Part shown: in pieces, positions 1 to 5,311 of the stretch
How the letters are laid out: every line of letters begins with the position of its first letter
How positions within the stretch are numbered: the stretch's first letter is position 1
Source of the DNA: CAZMCC01 sp964564695
GTDB taxonomy: Bacteria > Planctomycetota > Phycisphaerae > Phycisphaerales > UBA1924
NCBI GenBank assembly: GCA_964564695.1
Contig: CAZMCC010000147.1
Coordinates: 1-5,553, forward strand
Direction of reading: 5' to 3'
Length of the DNA: 5,553 bases
Translations under genes and position numbers: made by a program
Notes under the pieces: generated by a model
What the model saw: the letters and a program-made list of their open reading frames with translations, nothing else
What the model was told of the DNA's origin: nothing
Database searches by the model: none

Positions 1-985
1 GGCGGTCGGCGTAGGCGGTGATGCGGAACATCCACTGCTTGAGCGGCTTGCGGAGGACGGGGAAGCCGCCGCGTTCGCTCTTGCCGTCGATGACCTCCTC
101 GTTGGCGAGGCTGGTGCCGAGCTTGGGGCACCAGTTGACGGTGACCTCGTCGATGTACGCGAGGCGCTGGTTGTCGATCACGGCACGGCGGTCGGCCTGG
201 GAGAGCTGGTGCCACAGGCGCGTGCCGTCGGGCGTGCCGCCCAGGCCGAGGGTGACGGCGCGTTCGCCGAGGCGGACGGGGTCGCCGAAGGGGTCGATGC
301 CCATGGAGCCGGACTCGAGCTCGTGGCGGAGTTCGGAGATGGGGCGGGCGCGGCCGCGGGGTTTGGTGGCGCCGGCCTCCGGCCGGTGCACAGGTGGGGG
401 GGGCGGGACGCCTGTGCCACCTTGACCCTCCGCCTCCGCGTCGTACCACGAGTTGTAGAGCTGCAGGAAGATCCACTGCGTCCAGCGGTAGTAGTCCTCG
501 TCGATGGTGGCGAACTCGCGCGACCAGTCGTAGCAGAACCCGAAGCGCTGGAGCTGGCGCCGGAAGTTGTCGATCGCCTTGCGGGTGGTCTGTGCGGGGT
601 GGACGCCGGTGGCGATGGCGTACTGCTCGGCGGGGAGGCCGAAGGCGTCCCAGCCCATGGGGTGCAGGACGTTGAAGCCCTGCATGCGCTTGTAGCGGCA
701 GATGATGTCGGTGGCGGTGTAGCCCTCGGGGTGGCCGACGTGCAGGCCGGCGCCGGAGGGGTACGGGAACATGTCGAGGCAGTAGAACTTGGGACGTGAG
801 GGGTGAAACCCGGGCTCGCCGGGGTTGAGGGCGCGGTAAGCGCCGGCGTCGTTCCAGGCCTTCTGCCAGCGGAGTTCGAGCTCGTCGGCGAGGAGGGCGG
901 TGTAGCGGAACGCCGGCGCGTCGTCGGGGCGCGAGTGGGGGGGGGGCGGCGGTGGGGGGGTAGATGGGGTCGGAGAGGATGGCAT
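1..985 (-). CDS. leuS: Leucyl-tRNA synthetase, N-terminal 328 residues (gene runs off the window)
   Basis: Cytoplasmic class I synthetase that charges tRNA-Leu with leucine using ATP. The catalytic landmarks are clear: CLDMFPYPSGAGLHVGHPEG (residues 69-88) holds the HIGH-type motif H82-V-G-H85, followed by GWDAFGLPAE (111-120), YDWSRE (152-157), NWCPKLGTSLANEEVIDG (284-301) and QWMFRITAYAD (317-327). The editing domain, KMSKS loop and anticodon-binding domain lie beyond the window. The ATG at 985 is the only plausible start: an in-frame TAA sits at 995-997, and the next in-frame ATG lies inside the HIGH block. There is no Shine-Dalgarno sequence. Oddities are a proline-rich leader with seven prolines in a row (residues 10-16), about 94 extra residues relative to E. 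coli LeuRS between residues 181 and 274 containing a second proline run (194-198), and no CxxC where the E. coli enzyme has one just after VIDG. The reading frame is intact. Identity is certain; the exact N-terminus is slightly less so. Confidence 0.97.
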   Translation of the reverse strand, partial: MPSSPTPSTPPPPPPPHSRPDDAPAFRYTALLADELELRWQKAWNDAGAYRALNPGEPGFHPSRPKFYCLDMFPYPSGAGLHVGHPEGYTATDIICRYKRMQGFNVLHPMGWDAFGLPAEQYAIATGVHPAQTTRKAIDNFRRQLQRFGFCYDWSREFATIDEDYYRWTQWIFLQLYNSWYDAEAEGQGGTGVPPPPPVHRPEAGATKPRGRARPISELRHELESGSMGIDPFGDPVRLGERAVTLGLGGTPDGTRLWHQLSQADRRAVIDNQRLAYIDEVTVNWCPKLGTSLANEEVIDGKSERGGFPVLRKPLKQWMFRITAYADR

Positions 986-1003
986 CGGGCGATTTTACGC
1001 CCG
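986..1003 (-). promoter_or_regulatory. Hairpin with a -10-like loop directly before the leuS ATG
   Basis: On the minus strand the sequence is CGGGCG-TAAAAT-CGCCCG, a perfect 6-bp inverted repeat whose last base abuts the leuS ATG. The six-base loop TAAAAT (997 to 992) resembles a sigma-70 -10 box. If used as one, position +1 would be the A of the ATG, giving a leaderless mRNA. No -35 hexamer resembling TTGACA is visible at 16-18 nt spacing. Alternatively the hairpin could hinder or tune initiation in read-through mRNA. It has no trailing T-run, so it is not a canonical terminator. The repeat is seen directly; its role is inference. Confidence 0.3.
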
Positions 1004-1021
1004 CCCCCGCAACGAGCCCGT

Positions 1022-2401
1022 CTATTGCTGGTGCTGGGCGCTGAGAATCACGTCCTTGCCTTTCTCCGTCGAGATTCCCGAGAGCGAGAGGCTGGGGTCG
1101 CGCGGGGGCGTGGCGTGGTCGTCGACGCCATCGCTGCCGCGGCTGTAAAGGACGTATGGGTACGCCTTGCCCCAGAAGGTGGCGCTGCCGCGCCTGTAGA
1201 GCAGCGGCTCGCCGGGCTTGCCCGGATCGGTGGGCACGCTCGGCAGGTGCTTGGGGACAAGCTCGGCGAGGCTGGCGGGGTATTCGCCGCCGGCGTCGCG
1301 GAATGCCTCGAGCGCGAGGGCCACGCGCACCGCGTCGACGGCGAGCGTCGCTTCGTCGGTTCCCTGCAGGGCGCGTGCGAGGGCGAGCAGGAGGCCCTCC
1401 TCGCGCGCTTCCGACGGCGTCTTGGCGCTCTTGGTGAGCTGGGCGGCGCGCTCGCGGATCTCCATGATCGGGAGAGACGACCAGGGCTTCATCCGCTCGC
1501 CCGCGGCACGCACCTCGGCGGTCATCGCGTCGGCGGTCGGCAGCGGGAACGCGGGCTTGTTGCCGACGAAGGACGAGAGCGTGACCTTCGCGGTGGCGTC
1601 GAGCGATTCCCACGCCTTGGCGTCGGCGGGTGCGTTGGCGAGGGAGTGTTTGACGCCGCGGACGAGGTAGTCGACTTCGCGGGCGATGCGCTCGGCGCGG
1701 TCGATGCGGATCGGGACGAGGGCCGCGGCGAGCTGGGCCCGGGCCTTCGCGTCGATCGAGCCGCCGACGATGAGGGGCAGAAGCACAGTCGCGGCGCGGC
1801 GCGACTCCGAGGTGCCCAGCTGCGAAGCCGAGCCGGTGCCGCCGGTGAGCAGGCGGGCGACGCCGAGCTGGGCGGCGGCCGTCTCGGCGGCCTGCAGCGA
1901 GCGGCCGGCGGCGAGGTCGCGGTTGAACGCGAACTCGTGCATCTCGAAGAGCCCGCGCAGGGCGGTGATGTCGAGCGCGGGCGCGGCGCCGGGGACGGTC
2001 TCGGGGAGGCGCATCGAGTCGGACTTGGCGATCTGAGCGAAGGCCGTGGGGAGGGCGTGCGCGGCGGCCTCGGTGAAGACGCGTTCGTTGAGCTTGAGGA
2101 ACTCTTCGCGCGGGGCGAAGTCTCCGGGCCACGGGCCCTTCCAGCGTGAAACCCAGCCGAAGGTGACGAAGAGCTTCGGCGGCGTGTCCTTGCGCCCGAT
2201 TTCGGCGTCGACGCGGTCGACGATCTTCGCGAAGGCGCTGGTGACTTCGGCGAGCCGGTCGAAGGCCTGCTGGGGTGAGGTGACCGGGGTGGTGGCGACG
2301 CCGGGGGGCGGCTCGGCGGCGCGGGCGTGGGGCGAGTTGATGATGACGCCGGCGGCGGTGAGTGCCGCGAACAGCAGCGAGCGGGGGGAACGAGTGGGCA
2401 T
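1022..2401 (-). CDS. Exported protein of unknown function with a GspG-like C-terminal module
   Basis: 459 aa. The N-terminus is a typical Sec signal peptide: RSPR, a hydrophobic stretch LLFAALTAAGVII, then a likely cleavage after ARA at residue 28. There is no lipobox cysteine, so a soluble periplasmic protein is expected. Residues 45-350 are mostly Ala/Leu/Glu-rich helical sequence that I do not recognise. Residues 351-428 resemble the C-terminal half of type II secretion major pseudopilins: an ALALEAFRDAGGEYP helix end, LAELVPKHLPSVPTDP (378-393), LLYRR (400-404) and YVLYSRGSDGVDD (416-428). GspG proteins have the analogous YPT...LV..YLP.LP.DPW.....Y......DLYSLGADG. The pilin N-terminal methylation helix is absent, so this is not itself a pilin. 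The ATG at 2401 is supported by GGAGG eight nt upstream. The gene follows the zinc-ribbon gene by 21 nt and precedes leuS by 36 nt. Function is unknown. Confidence 0.88.
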   Translation of the reverse strand: MPTRSPRSLLFAALTAAGVIINSPHARAAEPPPGVATTPVTSPQQAFDRLAEVTSAFAKIVDRVDAEIGRKDTPPKLFVTFGWVSRWKGPWPGDFAPREEFLKLNERVFTEAAAHALPTAFAQIAKSDSMRLPETVPGAAPALDITALRGLFEMHEFAFNRDLAAGRSLQAAETAAAQLGVARLLTGGTGSASQLGTSESRRAATVLLPLIVGGSIDAKARAQLAAALVPIRIDRAERIAREVDYLVRGVKHSLANAPADAKAWESLDATAKVTLSSFVGNKPAFPLPTADAMTAEVRAAGERMKPWSSLPIMEIRERAAQLTKSAKTPSEAREEGLLLALARALQGTDEATLAVDAVRVALALEAFRDAGGEYPASLAELVPKHLPSVPTDPGKPGEPLLYRRGSATFWGKAYPYVLYSRGSDGVDDHATPPRDPSLSLSGISTEKGKDVILSAQHQQ

Positions 2402-2409
2402 CGCGAGGG

Positions 2410-2414
2410 CCTCC
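2410..2414 (-). promoter_or_regulatory. Shine-Dalgarno GGAGG for the exported-protein gene
   Basis: GGAGG on the minus strand lies 8 nt before the ATG at 2401, within the 21-nt gap after the upstream stop codon. It fixes the start of the 459-aa gene and is the best ribosome-binding site in the window. Confidence 0.75.
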
Positions 2415-2422
2415 GGCGAAGA

Positions 2423-3427
2423 CTAGCCGGGTGTGGGCAGGCGCCATGCGCGGCCGCAGTGGGCGCAGGGTGTGCAGCCGTCGAAGGCGACGGGGTCGGT
2501 GGCGCCCAGTTCGCGCCGGCAGCAAGGGCAGCGGGAGTGCGAGAGGATGATCGCGCGGCAGCGGGCCGCGGAGAGTTGAGGGCGGGAGGCGAGGATGAGT
2601 GGGGTCATCGCGATCAGGGCCGTGACGATCGCGAAGAGCACGATGTCGAAGGCACGGTCGCGGGGGTGGAAGTTTCGCAGCGTCACGTGCAGGACGTTGG
2701 CGATGAGCCACAGGGCGCCGGCGGAGGTGATGCCGATGCGGAGGAAGCGACGGCGTGCGGCGCGGTCCGTGGCCGTGAGGTCGGCGCGGAGCGCGTCGGG
2801 CGCGGCGGCGCCCTCGCGGAGCCAGGCGACGAATGAGCGGAAGCGCGTGGGCAGGGGCACGCCGCGGTCGTCGATGCTCATGATCTCGGGCCCGCGCCGT
2901 CCGGCGGCGGTGTCGGCGAGGAGATCGCTCGAGTGCAGGTCGGTGTGCTCGAGGGTCCAGCGGTCGCGGTGCCACGCCGCGCCGCACTCGGGGCAGACGC
3001 AGCAACCATCGGGGTCGATCACGGCTTCGCGGAGCGAGTAGCCGCACGCGCCGCAGTCGCGGTGTGCGGCCAGCAGGGCGACGAGCGGGTCGTGCGGGCG
3101 AGTGGCGGAGGCGGCCGGCGTGTCGCGCCGCTGCGCGAGGCGGTGGATCACGACGTATCCGAGGATAACGAGCGGGATAAAAAGGCCGGGTAGCATGGCC
3201 GGGCCGAAGGTAAAGACGCGCCCGAACGAGCCGGGGGAGCGGAGGAAGTGCACCACGGCGAGACTCATCGGGAGCAGCACGAAGATCAACGCGCGGGCCT
3301 GCAGGTTGCGGTAGCGGGCCGGCGGCGTGCGGTCGTGCCAGACGAATTTGTCGATCTGCTCGCGCGGGGCGGGCGAGAGCGGCATGCCCCGGTCGTCGAG
3401 GGTGTTGAGGAGGAAGATGCGGGGCAC
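2423..3427 (-). CDS. Membrane zinc-ribbon protein, downstream paralogue (two duplicated modules)
   Basis: 334 aa, no family name recognised. Two similar halves are visible. Half A (about 11-152): DDRGMPL, two predicted membrane segments (about 45-62 and 76-95), then C125-x2-C128 and D140-G-C-C-V-C145-P-E-C148-G-A-A-W152. Half B (about 186-328): DDRGVPL, two membrane segments (about 231-250 and 261-280), then C300-x2-C303 and D316-G-C-T-P-C321-A-H-C324-G-R-A-W328. Matching landmarks lie 175-176 residues apart. Each half has four paired cysteines suited to one zinc ion, plus a conserved fifth in DGC. Arg/His-rich flanks suggest both ribbons face the cytoplasm. The start is GTG at 3427. No Shine-Dalgarno is present, the frame stays open upstream, and an ATG exists at 3385, but that start would remove the first DDRG motif. 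Reality of the gene is supported by its paralogue 43 nt upstream. Possible roles are nucleic-acid or protein binding at the membrane; neither is shown. Confidence 0.87.
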   Translation of the reverse strand: MPRIFLLNTLDDRGMPLSPAPREQIDKFVWHDRTPPARYRNLQARALIFVLLPMSLAVVHFLRSPGSFGRVFTFGPAMLPGLFIPLVILGYVVIHRLAQRRDTPAASATRPHDPLVALLAAHRDCGACGYSLREAVIDPDGCCVCPECGAAWHRDRWTLEHTDLHSSDLLADTAAGRRGPEIMSIDDRGVPLPTRFRSFVAWLREGAAAPDALRADLTATDRAARRRFLRIGITSAGALWLIANVLHVTLRNFHPRDRAFDIVLFAIVTALIAMTPLILASRPQLSAARCRAIILSHSRCPCCRRELGATDPVAFDGCTPCAHCGRAWRLPTPG

Positions 3428-4430
3428 GCGGGGATCGTAGCGAATGGGCGCGGTTGCTCCGACGGTGGAGTCAGGCTTCCCCGATCCGCCACGCGCGCCC
3501 GCAGTTGGCGCACGCCGTGCAGCCGTCGAACGTGGGGTGGACGTACTTGGGATCCGGGAGTTCGTCGTGGCAATTGGGACAGACGCGGGCGCGGAGGATC
3601 ACCTCGCGGGCCCAGCCGACAGACGTGCCGCTGCGCCACGCGACGAGCACGATGGCGATCGCGACGAGGCCGGTGATCAGCGCAAAGCCGAGCATGTCGA
3701 TGAACGAGAGGCCGTGCATCGGGCGCGAGACGACCACTGCCGCGTTCGCGAAGAGCCAGAGCATCAGGGTTGCCCTCGTCACCCAGCCCACGAGCCACGA
3801 GCGAGACTCCCGCCGCGGCCCGACATGGGGCTCCCAGAACGCACGTCCGCGTCGATCAGCCCGGAGCCATCGGCGCAGCGAGAACCGGGGCGAGTCGAGC
3901 GGCACGCCGCGGTCGTCGTCGCTGAGCGCGTGGGCGCCGTAGAGAACGCTCCAGCGCAGATGACGGGCGAGGACCGGGTCGGTGCGCGGGTCGCGCATCC
4001 GTATGGTCGCTCGGTCGAAGCTCCACGCGGCGTTGCACTCGGGGCAACGCGCGCAGCCGTCGGAGTCGGGCGGGATGTTCGCAAGGTCGTAGCCGCAGGC
4101 GCCGCAGCGCCCGTACGCGGCGATGAGGGCCGTGACGCGGGCCCGCTGTTCGTGGCGGGCCTGACGGGCGAACGACGGCTGGCGGATGATCTGACGGAAG
4201 CGCATGCCGAAGATGAAGACCACCAGCAGCAGGTATACCCACCACGGGATCGCGCGTGCCGTCTGCGGGAAGCGGGAGGCGAGTGTGGGGGCGAGGATGA
4301 GGAGCAGGATGCCCGTGAGCACCGCCAGTTGGAGGGCTCGGGTCGCACGGACGGGAACGGTCTGGTCGCCCCAGATGGTCTGGGAGCGCGCGTGCGACGG
4401 GACGCTGGGGAGCGGGCGGTCGCGGTCGTC
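2444..4430 (-). repeat. Four diverged copies of a membrane zinc-ribbon module in two adjacent genes
   Basis: Module copies in order of transcription are at about 4023-4430, 3489-3917, 2972-3397 and 2444-2872. Each encodes DDRGxPL, about 50-80 residues holding two membrane segments, and a CxxC...DGCxxCxxCxxAW ribbon. Similarity is visible at the protein level, chiefly in the motif blocks; the nucleotide sequences have diverged too far to be a recent duplication. An intragenic duplication followed by gene duplication explains the layout most simply. Confidence 0.75.
3434..3439 (-). promoter_or_regulatory. Possible leaderless -10 element (TACGAT) for the downstream zinc-ribbon gene
   Basis: TACGAT on the minus strand fits TAnnnT and ends 6 nt before the GTG at 3427, so a standard -10 spacing would put +1 on the first base of the start codon. 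The gene lacks a Shine-Dalgarno sequence at the usual distance. No convincing -35 was found. This is a weak call on its own, and chance occurrence is possible. Confidence 0.22.
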
Positions 4431-4472
4431 GGCATCGGCGAGCAGGCGGGCGGACGGCGGCACGGCGAACAC
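3471..4472 (-). CDS. Membrane zinc-ribbon protein, upstream paralogue (two duplicated modules)
   Basis: 333 aa, the sister of the next gene downstream, with the same two-module plan. Half A: D15-D-R followed by PLP, membrane segments at about 49-65 and 76-90, C123-x2-C126 in the string CGACGYDL, and D138-G-C-A-R-C143-P-E-C146-N-A-A-W150. Half B: DDRGVPL at 186-192, membrane segments at about 232-249 and 256-278, C298-x2-C301, and D316-G-C-T-A-C321-A-N-C324-G-R-A-W328. All eight paired cysteines are present, so neither half looks decayed. The first DDR motif has lost its Gly (DDRDRPL). The listed start is GTG at 4472, with no clear Shine-Dalgarno; a second in-frame GTG at 4463 would remove only three residues and is equally possible. 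It lies 56 nt after vapC and 43 nt before its paralogue. Function is unknown; the ribbon style is one I associate with planctomycete proteins. Confidence 0.87.
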   Translation of the reverse strand: MFAVPPSARLLADADDRDRPLPSVPSHARSQTIWGDQTVPVRATRALQLAVLTGILLLILAPTLASRFPQTARAIPWWVYLLLVVFIFGMRFRQIIRQPSFARQARHEQRARVTALIAAYGRCGACGYDLANIPPDSDGCARCPECNAAWSFDRATIRMRDPRTDPVLARHLRWSVLYGAHALSDDDRGVPLDSPRFSLRRWLRADRRGRAFWEPHVGPRRESRSWLVGWVTRATLMLWLFANAAVVVSRPMHGLSFIDMLGFALITGLVAIAIVLVAWRSGTSVGWAREVILRARVCPNCHDELPDPKYVHPTFDGCTACANCGRAWRIGEA

Positions 4473-4503
4473 TATCGAGGTGGCGCGCGAGCGGTGATCA
4501 CTT

Positions 4504-4521
4504 GTCGGCGACGGAGCCGAC
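4504..4521 (-). terminator. Hairpin after vapC, possible weak terminator
   Basis: On the minus strand GTCGGC-TCCGTC-GCCGAC forms a 6-bp GC-rich stem with a 6-nt loop, starting about 8 nt after the vapC TGA. No T-run follows, so it lacks the standard mark of an intrinsic terminator. It may be a partial terminator, an mRNA 3'-end stabiliser or chance in GC-rich DNA. Confidence 0.3.
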
Positions 4522-4528
4522 GGAGACG

Positions 4529-4918
4529 TCAGTAGGGCCGGACGACCTTGAGCCCGCGGATCGCGCGAAAGTGCTTGACGTTCGTCGTCGCCACGGGGAG
4601 CCCGAGGCGCATCGCGGTGGCGGCGATGAGGCAGTCGGGCCAGCCGACGCCGTGGGAGAGGGTGTGGCGACGAACAAAGGCGAGAGCGTGGTCGGCGTCT
4701 ACGGGATTCATGCGAAGTCGCGGCAGCGATCGCAAGGCGCGATCGAGGGCGCGGAGTTCAGTTGTGTTTCGGACTCCCGTGAGCAACTCGGCTTCCACAA
4801 CGGGGTGCAGCGTCCACCTGGACACCGGGTGGTCCCCGGCGAACGAGAGTGCGCCGGGGTGATCGTGGAGCAGGTCGATGACGACCGTTGAATCAACGAC
4901 GACGAGCCCGCTATCCAC
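4529..4918 (-). CDS. vapC: VapC-family PIN-domain ribonuclease toxin
   Basis: 129 aa, the usual size for a VapC toxin. PIN-domain toxins are Mg-dependent endoribonucleases that cleave RNA such as tRNA or rRNA; the target here cannot be read from sequence. The acidic active-site blocks are all present: VVVDSTVVIDLL with D9, VVEAELLTG with E44, GWPDCLIAATA with D95, and the C-terminal VATTNVKHFRAI block with N113 where the fourth acidic or polar residue normally sits. The toxin therefore looks intact. The start is GTG at 4918, which overlaps the antitoxin stop codon (8 nt shared), so translation is probably coupled to the antitoxin. Only a weak GGA lies at Shine-Dalgarno distance. By analogy with known VapBC pairs the VapB-VapC complex is expected to repress its own promoter. 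Family confidence is high. Confidence 0.93.
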   Translation of the reverse strand: MDSGLVVVDSTVVIDLLHDHPGALSFAGDHPVSRWTLHPVVEAELLTGVRNTTELRALDRALRSLPRLRMNPVDADHALAFVRRHTLSHGVGWPDCLIAATAMRLGLPVATTNVKHFRAIRGLKVVRPY

Positions 4919-5213
4919 GGGCGCGTCCGATTCCGGCTTTACGACGGAGCTGCTGCTGAATCTCCAGCGATGTCAGCCCCTTCCACTCCGGGCGGTTGCT
5001 CCACATGCCCGCGAGCGCAAGCAACGGATCCTTGGGCCTTCGTCCGGCCTTTGTCTTCTTCTTCTTTTTCGTGACCCTGGCGCCAGCACCTGTTGCGGCG
5101 CGCCCGTTCTTTCGGGGGTCAACGCGCACGACCTCCACCTCCGCCCCTTCAGGCAGCATGCCGTGCGTGTTGATGGCGATCATGCCGTCGCGGACGGTTC
5201 CTCGAAGGGTCAT
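4911..5213 (-). CDS. vapB: VapB-like antitoxin with a lysine-rich linker
   Basis: 100 aa, directly upstream of and overlapping vapC, the standard order for an antitoxin. Residues 1-33 (TLRGTVRDGMIAI...LPEGAEVEVVRVD) resemble the short beta-rich N-terminus of AbrB-like or DUF104-like (AF2212-type) antitoxins, which in this class mediates dimerisation and DNA binding. Residues 62-93 (DPLLALAGMW, RPEWKGLTSLEIQQQLRRKA) look like the helical toxin-wrapping tail. Between them is a basic linker containing K49-K53, encoded by an AAG-rich microsatellite. The ATG at 5213 is supported by GGAG 6 nt upstream. The name vapB rests on position and this two-part pattern; the exact antitoxin family is less certain than the toxin. 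Confidence 0.86.
   Translation of the reverse strand: MTLRGTVRDGMIAINTHGMLPEGAEVEVVRVDPRKNGRAATGAGARVTKKKKKTKAGRRPKDPLLALAGMWSNRPEWKGLTSLEIQQQLRRKAGIGRARG
5055..5069 (-). repeat. AAG microsatellite within the antitoxin linker
   Basis: The plus strand reads (CTT)4 followed by TTT, which on the coding strand gives AAA AAG AAG AAG AAG, five lysines. Unit gain or loss would change linker length without a frameshift, while slippage in the A5 run would disrupt the antitoxin. Confidence 0.7.
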
Positions 5214-5215
5214 GG

Positions 5216-5228
5216 CGGTCTCCGACCG
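5216..5228 (-). promoter_or_regulatory. Inverted repeat over the vapB ribosome-binding site
   Basis: CGGTC-GGA-GACCG on the minus strand is a perfect 5-bp inverted repeat with a 3-nt centre, overlapping the GGAGA Shine-Dalgarno (5219-5223) of vapB. It could be an operator half-site for VapBC autoregulation or a weak hairpin around the ribosome-binding site. The ribosome-binding site is well supported; the regulatory role is inference. Confidence 0.4.
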
Positions 5229-5229
5229 A

Positions 5230-5235
5230 ATGCTA
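5230..5235 (-). promoter_or_regulatory. Possible -10 element (TAGCAT) for vapBC
   Basis: TAGCAT on the minus strand lies 16 nt before the vapB ATG and fits TAnnnT. Start of transcription would fall near 5223, leaving a very short leader that begins at the Shine-Dalgarno. No good -35 hexamer is visible at 16-18 nt spacing, so the call is weak. Confidence 0.22.
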
Positions 5236-5259
5236 GCTGGGCGTAGGGCTCGCCGAGAT

Positions 5260-5285
5260 CGGACCTTCGCGGAGCCTCAGGTCCG
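5260..5285 (-). promoter_or_regulatory. Palindrome between prkA and vapB (operator or 3' hairpin)
   Basis: CGGACCT-N12-AGGTCCG is a perfect 7-bp inverted repeat in the 98-nt gap, about 27 nt after the prkA stop and about 47 nt before the vapB ATG. No T-run follows, which argues against a canonical terminator. Its place just upstream of the possible vapBC -10 would suit an operator for the antitoxin complex. This is the longest perfect inverted repeat I found in the intergenic DNA. Confidence 0.4.
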
Positions 5286-5311
5286 GCGTCCCATTGGAGT
5301 TGGGGCGGCGG

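Noticed and set aside
209..799. Plus-strand open frame of 196 codons
   Set aside because: Exact antisense of leuS, whose catalytic motifs are unmistakable.
803..2149. Long plus-strand open frame of 448 codons
   Set aside because: It lies antisense to leuS and the exported-protein gene, is dominated by Gly/Arg/Ala/Glu low-complexity sequence with no motif, and arises because stops are rare in GC-rich DNA. The minus-strand reading has a signal peptide, a GspG-like block and a Shine-Dalgarno.
3286..3798. Minus-strand open frame bridging the two zinc-ribbon genes
   Set aside because: Out of frame with both genes, crosses the stop of one and the start of the other, and has Arg/Pro/Ser-rich composition without motifs.
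4495..4500. TGATCA and other 6-bp palindromes (such as GCTAGC at 5232-5237)
   Set aside because: Six-base palindromes are expected by chance in a window of this size, and nothing around them adds support.
3444..4535. Long plus-strand open frame of 363 codons
   Set aside because: Antisense to the upstream zinc-ribbon gene and part of vapC. It has no recognisable domain, while the opposite strand encodes conserved cysteine motifs shared with a paralogue.
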